From: Actinotalea alkalitolerans
GTDB lineage: Bacteria; Actinomycetota; Actinomycetes; Actinomycetales; Cellulomonadaceae
Length of the DNA: 64,000 bases
Assembly: GCF_023369855.1 (NCBI RefSeq)
Contig: NZ_JAMBPP010000016.1
Coordinates: 26,827-90,826 of the forward strand
Direction of reading: 5' to 3'
The first letter of the stretch is position 1. Every line of letters starts with the position of its first letter. Shown here one piece after another: positions 1 through 7,639 of the stretch. The position numbers and the translations under genes were made by a program. The notes beneath the pieces are model-generated. The model did no database searches. It was given only the letters and a program-made list of their open reading frames with translations, and was not told the origin of the DNA.

Positions 1-527
1 TGGCTCGGGCGACCGGAACCGTACCGGGCGCGCAGCCTCTCGCCCTTGGCCTGGGCCTGGTCCCGCAGGGAGGCCTGGAACGTCACCATCCGTGCGCGCA
101 GGTCCAGCGAGTCGGCGTCGCCACCCGCAGCGAGGATGCGGACCGCCAGCAGTCCCGCGTTCCGGGCACCCCCCACCGAGACGGTCGCCACCGGGACACC
201 CGCCGGCATCTGCACGATCGACAGCAGCGAGTCCATGCCGTCCAGGTGCGCGAGCGGGACCGGCACGCCGATCACCGGCAGCGGCGTGACGGCCGCGAGC
301 ATGCCGGGCAGATGAGCCGCCCCACCCGCCCCGGCGATCAGGACCCGCAGACCGCGGTCTGCCGCGAGCCGTCCGTAGTCGACCATCTCCTGCGGCATCC
401 GGTGCGCCGAGACGACGTCGACCTCGCACGGGACGTCGAACTCCGCCAGGGCCTCGGACGCGGCCTGCATGACCGGCCAGTCCGAGTCGGACCCCATCAC
501 CACGCCGACCAGCGGCTGATCGCTCAC
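1..527 (-). CDS. purE: N5-carboxyaminoimidazole ribonucleotide mutase (partial, 3' end outside window)
   Basis: Class I PurE converts N5-CAIR to CAIR in cytoplasmic de novo purine synthesis, using the product of PurK encoded just upstream on the same strand. The GTG start at 527 is preceded by GAGGAG and gives [16 protein letters not shown]. The substrate loop MGSDSD is at residues 11-16, the active-site histidine lies in SAHRMP (H42), and [11 protein letters not shown] (H72) forms the second conserved loop. About 175 codons are visible and the stop lies beyond position 1, so the protein is near full family length (160-175 residues). The gap to purK is 96 bases. No frameshift is seen. Confidence 0.95.
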   Translation of the reverse strand, partial: MSDQPLVGVVMGSDSDWPVMQAASEALAEFDVPCEVDVVSAHRMPQEMVDYGRLAADRGLRVLIAGAGGAAHLPGMLAAVTPLPVIGVPVPLAHLDGMDSLLSIVQMPAGVPVATVSVGGARNAGLLAVRILAAGGDADSLDLRARMVTFQASLRDQAQAKGERLRARYGSGRPS

Positions 528-623
528 GGGACTCTCCTCATCCGTCGTCGTCGGGCACGGCCCGGGTCGGGCACAGCCTCGCAGGTGCGGGTCGCGCGGT
601 CACCACCGTGGTGGGGCACGAGC

Positions 624-1787
624 TCACTCGCCGCGCAGGAGCGCCGCAGCCGCCCGTGCCCGTGCCCGCACGTCGTCGAGGTCGTCGCCGTAGACCGTGA
701 CGTGGCCGAGCTTGCGACCCGGGCGGATCTCCTTGCCGTAGAGGTGGACACGAGCCCCGGGGTCGGCCGCGGTCACCCCGACGAGCGCGTCGGTCAGCCG
801 GTCCAGGGAGCTGCCCAGCACGTTGGCCATGACCGACCACGGCGCGCGGGGGGCGGGGTCGCCCAGCGGCAGGTCGAGCACGGCCCGCAGGTGCTGCTCG
901 AACTGGCTGGTCACCGCACCGTCGATCGTCCAGTGCCCCGAGTTGTGCGGCCTCATCGCGAGCTCGTTGACCACGATGCTGCCGGGCTCACCGTCGGCCC
1001 CGGCCACCTCGAACATCTCCACCGCGAGGACACCCGTCACGTCCAGCCCCTCGGCGATGCGGATCGCCGCCGCGAGGGCCGACTGCTCGACCTCGGGGTG
1101 CAGGCCGGGCGCCGGGGCCAGCACCTCGGAGCACACGCCGTCGACCTGCACCGTCTCGACCACGGGCCAGGCCCGTACCTCGCCCGAGGGCCGGCGGGCG
1201 AGCAGCACCGCGAGCTCACGCACGAAGGGCACCTTCTCCTCGACGAGCAGGGCCGGCCCACCGATCCGGGCGGCCGCGAACCACTCGGCGACCTCGCTCG
1301 CCTCGCGCACCACCCGGACGCCCTTGCCGTCGTAGCCACCCCGGGCGGTCTTGACCACCGCCTGACCACCCGAGGTGGCCAGGAAGGCCGTCAGGGCACC
1401 TGTGTCGGGGAGCTCGGCCCACCGGGGGCACGGGACCCCCAGCTCGGTGAGCCGCCGCCGCATGACGATCTTGTCCTGGGCGTGCAGCAGGGCCGCTGCA
1501 GCCGGACGGACGGGTGTCCCCGCAGCCTCGACCTGGGCCAGGACGTCGGCGGGCACGTGCTCGTGCTCGAAGGTCAGCACGTCGGCCACCGGGGGGCCGG
1601 CCACGAGCTGCGGGAGCGCCGACGGCTCCCTGGGCATCCCCACCGGCGCGTCGACCACCACCCGGGCCGCCGACGCCGTCGGCGACTCGACCAGGACCCG
1701 CAGGTCGATCCCCAGTGCCGTCGATGCGGAGGTCATCATCCGCGCGAGCTGGCCGCCGCCCACCACTGCCACCACAGGTGCTGTCAC
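624..1787 (-). CDS. purK: N5-carboxyaminoimidazole ribonucleotide synthase
   Basis: PurK is an ATP-grasp enzyme that makes N5-CAIR from AIR, bicarbonate and ATP, feeding PurE. I chose GTG 1787, which gives VTAPVVAVVGGGQLARMM: the GGGQLARM nucleotide-fold motif sits at the N-terminus as in the family. A longer in-frame extension to 1874 would overlap the divergent GtrA start and adds only non-family sequence. ATP-grasp features follow: VVKTARGGYDGKGV in the ATP-binding lobe, then the metal-binding NELAMRPHNSGHWTID block (family NE.A.RPHNSGH). Length is 387 residues, normal for PurK. Same strand and order as purE, so probably co-transcribed. Confidence 0.95.
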   Translation of the reverse strand: MTAPVVAVVGGGQLARMMTSASTALGIDLRVLVESPTASAARVVVDAPVGMPREPSALPQLVAGPPVADVLTFEHEHVPADVLAQVEAAGTPVRPAAAALLHAQDKIVMRRRLTELGVPCPRWAELPDTGALTAFLATSGGQAVVKTARGGYDGKGVRVVREASEVAEWFAAARIGGPALLVEEKVPFVRELAVLLARRPSGEVRAWPVVETVQVDGVCSEVLAPAPGLHPEVEQSALAAAIRIAEGLDVTGVLAVEMFEVAGADGEPGSIVVNELAMRPHNSGHWTIDGAVTSQFEQHLRAVLDLPLGDPAPRAPWSVMANVLGSSLDRLTDALVGVTAADPGARVHLYGKEIRPGRKLGHVTVYGDDLDDVRARARAAAALLRGE

Positions 1788-1848
1788 GACCGCCGAGCCT
1801 AACAACGCCCCGCCTGCCGTCCTGCCGACGTCCAGATACGCTGCCGCC

Positions 1849-2373
1849 ATGCACCGCCTCAGGTCATGGGTCACCTCACGACTCGGGGAGCTGACCCGTT
1901 TCGGGTCCGTCGGCGCGGTGGCCTACGTGGTGGACGTCGGCGTGTTCAACCTGCTCCGCTTCGGCCCCGGGCAGCTGCTCGGTGACCGCCCGCTCACCGC
2001 CAAGGTGCTCTCGGTGGTCGTCGCCACCCTGGTGGCCTGGGTGGGCAACCGCTACTGGACCTTCGCCGCGCGGCGGACCGCGGCGCCCTCCCGTGAGCTG
2101 CTGGGCTTCGCGGTCGTCAACGTCGGGGGCATGGGCATCGCGGTCGCCTGCCTGGCCGTCTCCCACTACGTGCTGGGTCTGACCTCGCCCCTGGCCGACA
2201 ACATCGCCGCCAACGGTGTCGGACTGGTCCTGGGCACCGCCTTCCGCTACGTGGCCTATCGACGCCTGGTCTTCACCGGCGATGGTCCCCACGCCCTGCG
2301 CGCCCCCTCCACGGCTGAGGGGTCACCTGCGGCGGCCCAGGACGCGACCGTCACAGCGCCGCGCGGGGCCTGA
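1849..2373 (+). CDS. GtrA family membrane protein
   Basis: Small integral membrane protein of the GtrA family (174 residues). Members are thought to flip or help export polyprenyl-linked sugars for wall polysaccharides; the substrate here is unknown. The ATG at 1849 gives MHRLRSWVTSRL, then the typical ELTRFGSVGAVAYVVDVGVFN first helix. Four hydrophobic segments are visible, with the conserved NRYWTF and FRYVAYRRLVF motifs at the ends of helices two and four. It is divergent from purK (61 bases between starts), an arrangement common in actinobacteria. The C-terminal 30 residues are Ala/Pro-rich and probably disordered. Confidence 0.85.
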   Translation: MHRLRSWVTSRLGELTRFGSVGAVAYVVDVGVFNLLRFGPGQLLGDRPLTAKVLSVVVATLVAWVGNRYWTFAARRTAAPSRELLGFAVVNVGGMGIAVACLAVSHYVLGLTSPLADNIAANGVGLVLGTAFRYVAYRRLVFTGDGPHALRAPSTAEGSPAAAQDATVTAPRGA

Positions 2374-2421
2374 CAGGCGAGCTGCCGACCCTTGCCCCTC
2401 GATCCGTCCTCGACCGCCCGT

Positions 2422-3756
2422 TCAACGCACAAACCGACGGTGCCGACGGCCCTTGCGCAGCGACACCAGCGCACCGCGCGGCAGCACGACGTCGGGGTCC
2501 AGGGTCTTGGGCACACCGGCCAGGAAGATCGCGAAGACCGGCGGTCGGCGCTGCGCGAGCTCGAGCCGTCCGCCGTCCGCCGCGACGAGGTCGCGCGCGA
2601 GCGCCAGGCCCAGACCGGTCCCCGCCCCCGAGGTCACCTCGCGCTCGAAGATCCGCGGAGCGATCTCGTCCGGGACCCCCGCACCCTCGTCGGTCACCTC
2701 GATCACCACAGCGCCCCCGGATCCCGAGGCACGCGACCGCACGGTCGTGGTCCCGCTGCCGTGCTTGAGGGAGTTCTCGATCAGGGTGGCCAACGCCTGG
2801 GCCAGGGCGCCCGGCGTGGCCAGGACAGCGACGCCGTCGGGGACCTCGACCACCAGTCTGCGCCGGGCCGAGGCGTAGGACGGACCCCACTCCTCCTCCT
2901 GCTGATGGACCACGTCGATCAGGTGCACGGCCTCGGTGGTCCCGCCCTGCGCGCGCCGTGACCGGGTGAGGAGGTCGTCGACCACCGAGACGAGACGCTC
3001 GACCTGCTCGAGCGAGATACGGGCCTCGTCGCGCACCTCCTCCTTCTCGGTGGCTGCGGCGATCTCCTCGAGCCGCATCGACAGCGCCGTGAGGGGGGTG
3101 CGGAGCTGGTGGGAGGCGTCAGCGGCGAACTGACGCTCGGCCGCGAGCCGCCCGGCCATCCGGTCGGCGCTGCGCGCGAGCTCGGCAGCGACCAGGTCGA
3201 TCTCCTCGACCCCCGAGGGCTCCAGACGCGGCCGGACCTGCCCGGACCCGAGCTGCTCGGCGCTCGCCGCCAGGTAGACCAACGGCGCGGCCAGCCGCCG
3301 GGCCTGCCACAGGGCCATCGAGATGCCCGCGGCGAAGGCGACCGTCGACGCACCGACCACCAGCGCCACTGCCCGGGCGGTGCGCCAGAACACGTCCCAC
3401 CAGGACATCGACAGGATCACCACCGCGCCGGTGTCCGTGTGCACCACGGCGGGATAGGCCCGGCCCTCGATCGGCTCACCCGCGCGGATCCGGGTCCCGT
3501 CCGGCCCGACCACCGAGACGTAGGCCGGGAGGTCGCGGGTGCCACCCACGTAGGGCGTGAGCATGTCCTCGGTCAGCTCGCGGTCGAGGGCGAGACGGCT
3601 CTCGACCGAGCGTGACAGAGCTGCCGCACGGGCCTGCAGGTCCCGGTACTCGCCCTCGCGGACCAGCTGGGCGGCGAAGAACGCGAGGGGGAAGCCCAGC
3701 AGCACGACCGCGACGGTCACGGCGGCGATGGTCGCCTGAAGGACGCGACGACGCAT
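2422..3756 (-). CDS. Membrane sensor histidine kinase (OmpR-system partner)
   Basis: A 444-residue HAMP-type sensor kinase. It has an N-terminal membrane helix (about residues 5-30), an extracytoplasmic segment of about 95 residues, a second helix (about 127-148), a HAMP-like linker, and a HisKA domain with SHQLRTPLTAL (phospho-acceptor H216). An HATPase_c domain follows, with ENSLKHGSG (N box), DEGAGVPDE (G1) and GTGLGLALARDLV (G2). The signal is unknown. It lies 35 bases downstream of its response regulator on the same strand, so the two are probably one operon. The basic C-terminal tail (RKGRRHRRFVR) is unremarkable. Confidence 0.9.
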   Translation of the reverse strand: MRRRVLQATIAAVTVAVVLLGFPLAFFAAQLVREGEYRDLQARAAALSRSVESRLALDRELTEDMLTPYVGGTRDLPAYVSVVGPDGTRIRAGEPIEGRAYPAVVHTDTGAVVILSMSWWDVFWRTARAVALVVGASTVAFAAGISMALWQARRLAAPLVYLAASAEQLGSGQVRPRLEPSGVEEIDLVAAELARSADRMAGRLAAERQFAADASHQLRTPLTALSMRLEEIAAATEKEEVRDEARISLEQVERLVSVVDDLLTRSRRAQGGTTEAVHLIDVVHQQEEEWGPSYASARRRLVVEVPDGVAVLATPGALAQALATLIENSLKHGSGTTTVRSRASGSGGAVVIEVTDEGAGVPDEIAPRIFEREVTSGAGTGLGLALARDLVAADGGRLELAQRRPPVFAIFLAGVPKTLDPDVVLPRGALVSLRKGRRHRRFVR

Positions 3757-3791
3757 CTCAGGGCGACCCGGTCAGCGGACCGCGGAGCGCG

Positions 3792-4475
3792 TCACGGGGC
3801 GCCCGTCTCGAACCGGAAGCCCATCCCACGCACCGTGGAGATGTACCGGGGCGCGTTGGCGTCGTCGCCGAGCTTGCGACGCAGCCACGAGACGTGCATG
3901 TCCAGGGTCTTGGTCGAGCCGTTCGGGTCCGAGTCCCACACCTCGCGCATCAGGGCCTCGCGACCCACCACGGAGCCCGCGTCCCGGACCAGGACACGCA
4001 GCAGGTCGAACTCCTTGGCCGTCAGGTGCAGCTCACGCTCGCCCTGGAAGGCCCGGTGCGCGGCGAGGTCCATCCGGACGTTCTGCGCGGAGATCTCGTC
4101 CTCCTCCATGCCGTCGGCGTGCGAGCGGCGCAGCAGCGCACGGACCCGCGCGAGCAGCTCGGCGAGGCGGAAGGGCTTGGTGACGTAGTCGTCGGCGCCC
4201 GCGTCGAGCCCGACCACCAGGTCGACCTCGTCGGCCCGGGCGGTCAGCACCAGCACGGGGGTGGTGAGGCCGTTGTTGCGGATCCATCGCGCCACGTCCA
4301 GGCCGTCCATGTCGGGCAGGCCGAGGTCGAGGATGACCATGTCGGCGCGCGCCGCGTTGTCGATCGCCCCTTGACCGGTGCCTTGCACGATCACTTCGTA
4401 GCCTTCGCGACCAAGGGCTCGGGCCAACGGCTCGGCAATGGCCGGGTCATCTTCTGCCAAGAGAACCTGGGTCAT
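3792..4475 (-). CDS. OmpR-family response regulator
   Basis: A 227-residue two-domain regulator. The receiver has acidic pocket D9-D10, phospho-acceptor D50 in VILDLGLPDMDG and the conserved Lys in DDYVTKPFRLAEL. The C-terminal winged helix carries LTAKEFDLLRVL, RSAL-type linker positions and DMHVSWLRRKLGDD, with the final RGMGFRFE strand. It should bind DNA once phosphorylated by the kinase encoded 35 bases downstream. The target genes cannot be inferred. No strong ribosome site is visible before the ATG at 4475. The next gene upstream is divergent (start 4622), so the 146-base gap should hold promoters for both systems. Confidence 0.92.
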   Translation of the reverse strand: MTQVLLAEDDPAIAEPLARALGREGYEVIVQGTGQGAIDNAARADMVILDLGLPDMDGLDVARWIRNNGLTTPVLVLTARADEVDLVVGLDAGADDYVTKPFRLAELLARVRALLRRSHADGMEEDEISAQNVRMDLAAHRAFQGERELHLTAKEFDLLRVLVRDAGSVVGREALMREVWDSDPNGSTKTLDMHVSWLRRKLGDDANAPRYISTVRGMGFRFETGAP

Positions 4476-4621
4476 GCGCCCATGCTAGGTCACGCGGGGC
4501 CCGGGTGGGTGGAGGCCGCCGCCGACGTCGCACCGGCGTCCCCCCGCGGGGGTACCTCGCCTGCCCCCAGGTCCCCCGCCGGGCCGATCCGGGACGGTCG
4601 CAGCCCACCTAGGCTGGGTCG

Positions 4622-5914
4622 ATGCGGTGGTGGCAGCGGGTCGGAGCGTGGGACGACACCCACCGGTTCCCGGTCGACGTCACCTGGGCCGTGCTGGCCG
4701 GACTCGTCGCCGTGCCCTTCGCGACCGGCGAGTACGGAGTGGTCAGCAACCACCAGGTGTTCTCGGTGTCCGCGCTGTTCAGTCTCGCGATGGTCATCCC
4801 GATCGCGTGGCGCAGGGTGCGGCCCGCCGCCTCGGCCGCAGCGGTGTTCTCCCTCGCCCTGCTGCACCTCCTGATCGGCTTCGTCCTCATCGTCCCCGCC
4901 GACTTCCTCGTCCTGGTGGCCCTGTACTCGGTCACCGTGCACGGTCCCGTGTGGGCCTACCGGGTCGCGATCACCGGGAGTCTGGCCGGCTCCCTCCTGC
5001 TGGGCGCGGCGTTCGCGACCCTGTCCGGGAGCGATCTCGGTGCCGGGGCCTTCGCCACGATCAGTGCGACCCTGCTCTCGGTCAGCGTCTTCGCCTTCGC
5101 GCTGGTGCGGCGCTCGCGCCGTGAGCTGATCGACTCGCTGGTCGACCGGGCGCGCCGGCTCGAGATCGAGCGTGACCAGCAGGCACAGATCGCCACCGCT
5201 GCCGAGCGAGCACGCATCGCCCGGGAGATGCACGACATCGTCGCCCACTCGCTCTCGGTGATGATCGCCCAGGCCGACGGTGGCCGGTACGCGGCAGCCG
5301 CCGACCCCGGGGCCGCGACACGGTCGCTGACCACGATCGGCGAGACCGGTCGTGCAGCCCTGGCCGACATGCGCCGGCTGCTCGGGGTGCTCCGCACCGA
5401 CGACGCCCCGCAGGGGCACGGGCCGGACGGCCGGCCCGTGCCCACCGGTCCCACGAACCGCCGTGGCGGTCCCCGAGCGGTCACCCCGCCGGCGGTGGTC
5501 GAGCTGACCCCCCAGCCCGCGGTCGGGGACATCGAGAACCTGGTCGAGCAGGTGCGGTCCAGCGGGGTGCGGGTCTCGCTGGTACGGATGGGCACCGCAC
5601 GCACGCTCCCGCCAGGCACCGGGCTGACCGTCTACCGCATCTGCCAGGAGTCGCTCACCAACGTGCTCAAGCACGCCGGACCGAGCCCCACCGCCACGGT
5701 GCTGCTCCAGTGGGCCGCCGCGAGCCTGGTCCTCGAGGTCAGCGACGACGGCCGCGGGGCCGCCGCGGGGACCGACGGCGCCGGCCAGGGAGTGCTCGGC
5801 ATGCGTGAGCGTGCTGCCATGCTCGGCGGGACGCTGACCGCAGGCCCGCGACCCGGCGGTGGCTACCGGGTCCGTGCCGAGATCCCCATCCCCCTGCTCG
5901 AGGAGCGACCGTGA
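4622..5914 (+). CDS. NarL-system sensor histidine kinase (HisKA_3)
   Basis: A 430-residue kinase of the DesK/LiaS-like HisKA_3 type. The N-terminal half has about five membrane helices (residues 22-165) with little extracellular sequence, suggesting an intramembrane-sensing kinase. The phospho-acceptor is H204 in IAREMHDIVAHSLSVM. The ATPase domain contains YRICQESLTNVLKHA (N box), DDGRGA and a GxGLxGMRER-type box written here as GQGVLGMRERA. A Pro/Gly-rich insert of about 45 residues (around 265-305) interrupts the usual spacing before the ATPase domain. The stop overlaps the GTG start of the regulator by four bases, showing tight coupling. The signal is unknown. Confidence 0.92.
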   Translation: MRWWQRVGAWDDTHRFPVDVTWAVLAGLVAVPFATGEYGVVSNHQVFSVSALFSLAMVIPIAWRRVRPAASAAAVFSLALLHLLIGFVLIVPADFLVLVALYSVTVHGPVWAYRVAITGSLAGSLLLGAAFATLSGSDLGAGAFATISATLLSVSVFAFALVRRSRRELIDSLVDRARRLEIERDQQAQIATAAERARIAREMHDIVAHSLSVMIAQADGGRYAAAADPGAATRSLTTIGETGRAALADMRRLLGVLRTDDAPQGHGPDGRPVPTGPTNRRGGPRAVTPPAVVELTPQPAVGDIENLVEQVRSSGVRVSLVRMGTARTLPPGTGLTVYRICQESLTNVLKHAGPSPTATVLLQWAAASLVLEVSDDGRGAAAGTDGAGQGVLGMRERAAMLGGTLTAGPRPGGGYRVRAEIPIPLLEERP

Positions 5915-6639
5915 CGTCAGACCCCGCACCCACCGGCAGCGTCGGCACTCCGATCCGGGTCGCGCTGGTCGACGACCAGCAGCTCGTCCGTGCCGGGTTC
6001 CGGATGGTCATCGACTCCCAGCCCGACCTCGAGGTGCTGGTCGAGGCGGGAGACGGCCACGAGGCGCTGCGGCGGCTCGCAGCCGTCGAGGTCGACGTCG
6101 TCATGATGGACGTCCGGATGCCCCATCTCGACGGCCTGGCTGCGACCGCACGGCTCACCGCACAGGCCGGTGGCACGGCGAGCGACCCGGCCCGCCGTGC
6201 ACCGCGGGTGATCGTCCTGACCACCTTCGACCTCGACGAGTACGTGCTCGCCGCGATCAAGGCCGGTGCGAGCGGCTTCCTGCTCAAGGACGCACCCCCC
6301 GAGGAGATGCTCGCGGCGATCCGCACGGTGCACGCCGGGGACGCCGTCATCGCACCGTCGTCGACCCGACGCCTCCTCGAGCACCTCGTCACCGCCCTGC
6401 CCGACGCCGACGCGCAGCACGTCCACCCGGGTCTGGCCGAGCTGACCGACCGCGAGCGCGAGGTGCTCGTGCTCATGGCACGCGGCCGCTCCAACACCGA
6501 GATCGGGTCCGACCTGTTCGTCGCCGAGGCGACGGTCAAGACCCACGTGGGTCGCATCCTGTCCAAGCTCGGTGCGCGTGACCGGGTCCAGGCCGTCGTC
6601 ACCGCCTACGAGGGCGGCCTGGTGCGCCCCGGGGCGTGA
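5911..6639 (+). CDS. NarL/LuxR-family response regulator
   Basis: A 242-residue regulator. The receiver has D21-D22 and phospho-acceptor D67 (VMMDVRMPHLDG), then the ASGFLLKDA Lys motif. The LuxR helix-turn-helix is LTDREREVLVLMARGRSNTEIGSDLFVAEATVKTHV split across residues about 175-215. The GTG start overlaps the kinase stop (GTGA). An insert of about ten residues (QAGGTASDPARRAPR) lies between the fourth helix and strand of the receiver. The ABC transporter that follows after 217 bases is a plausible target, as MacB-like exporters often sit beside NarL-type systems, but that is only positional inference. Confidence 0.93.
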   Translation: MTSDPAPTGSVGTPIRVALVDDQQLVRAGFRMVIDSQPDLEVLVEAGDGHEALRRLAAVEVDVVMMDVRMPHLDGLAATARLTAQAGGTASDPARRAPRVIVLTTFDLDEYVLAAIKAGASGFLLKDAPPEEMLAAIRTVHAGDAVIAPSSTRRLLEHLVTALPDADAQHVHPGLAELTDREREVLVLMARGRSNTEIGSDLFVAEATVKTHVGRILSKLGARDRVQAVVTAYEGGLVRPGA

Positions 6640-6665
6640 CCGACCCGACCGAGCCGCAGCCACCC

Positions 6666-6709
6666 TTCTCGAACAGATCTGTGCGCAGGACGCACCCGAT
6701 CGTTCGAGA
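6666..6709. repeat. Intergenic imperfect palindrome, copy A of a two-copy element
   Basis: Outer arms TCTCGAAC and GTTCGAGA enclose an inner stem GTGCG/CGCAC with loop CAGGA. The same element, with compensating differences, recurs at 34692-34736. It lies 27 bases after the NarL regulator stop, where it could act as a transcription terminator or as a REP-like element. No U-tract follows. Confidence 0.6.
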
Positions 6710-6856
6710 CGGTGACGTGCGCCCGGTCGGGAGGACACCGGGTCCCACCACGGGATGACCGCGGGCCGCACCGGACCATGCCGGGGCTCGATGCCCGTCC
6801 GGTGCCGCCGTCCGTAGCGTCGCAGTCACGATCGACGACTCAACGGGAGAACACCT

Positions 6857-7639
6857 GTGGACACCACGACCAGCCCACCCAGCACCACCACCGCTGCCGT
6901 CCGGGCCCGCGGCCTGACCAAGACGTACGGCAGCGGCGAAGCGGCCGTGCACGCCCTCGCCGGGGTCGACGTCGACTTCGCGGCCGGGGAGTTCACCGCG
7001 ATCATGGGCCCCTCGGGCTCGGGCAAGTCCACCCTGATGCATCTGCTCGCGGGCCTGGACTCCGCGACGTCGGGCCAGGCGGTTCTCGGCAGCACCGAGA
7101 TCACCGGCATGGACGACCGCGCGCTGACCCGGCTCCGCCGCGAACGCATCGGCTTCGTCTTCCAGTCCTTCAACCTGCTGCCGATGTTCACCGCCGAGCA
7201 GAACATCACCCTGCCGCTCGAGCTCGCCGGTGCGAAGGTCGACCGCGAGTGGTTCGACACGCTCACCACGACCCTGGGGCTCGCCGACCGGCTCACCCAC
7301 CGGCCCAGCGAGCTGTCCGGCGGGCAGCAGCAGCGGGTCGCCGTCGCCCGGGCGCTGATCGCCCGGCCCGACGTCGTCTTCGCCGACGAGCCCACCGGGA
7401 ACCTCGACTCCCGCTCAGGGGCACAGGTGCTCAGCTTCCTGCGGCGCTCGGTCCGCGAGCTGGGACGCACGATCATCATGGTCACCCACGACCCCTCGGC
7501 CGCCGCGTACGCCGACCGGGTCGTGCTGATCGCCGACGGCCGCATCGCCGGCGACATCACCGACCCGACCCCCGAGTCCGTGCTGGCCGGGCTGGACGCG
7601 CTGCGCTCCCTCGACGACCTCCCCGCGGTGGTGCGCTGA
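6857..7639 (+). CDS. ABC transporter ATP-binding protein (MacB/LolD type)
   Basis: A 260-residue nucleotide-binding subunit. Walker A is GPSGSGKST (residues 51-59), the Q-loop is in FVFQSFNLLP, the signature is LSGGQQQRVAVARAL, Walker B is VVFADEPTGNLD and the H-loop is MVTHDPSAA. The NLDSRSG stretch after Walker B is typical of the MacB/LolD/FtsE-like subgroup. The GTG start at 6857 follows GGGAGAAC. Its TGA stop overlaps the first base of the permease ATG. Together they probably form an exporter or extractor of lipids, peptides or antibiotics; the substrate is not shown. Confidence 0.93.
   Translation: MDTTTSPPSTTTAAVRARGLTKTYGSGEAAVHALAGVDVDFAAGEFTAIMGPSGSGKSTLMHLLAGLDSATSGQAVLGSTEITGMDDRALTRLRRERIGFVFQSFNLLPMFTAEQNITLPLELAGAKVDREWFDTLTTTLGLADRLTHRPSELSGGQQQRVAVARALIARPDVVFADEPTGNLDSRSGAQVLSFLRRSVRELGRTIIMVTHDPSAAAYADRVVLIADGRIAGDITDPTPESVLAGLDALRSLDDLPAVVR

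Noticed and set aside
246..1802. Long plus-strand open frame of about 518 codons
   Set aside because: It is the antisense of purE and purK, His/Arg/Gly-rich with no family motifs, as expected in high-GC DNA.
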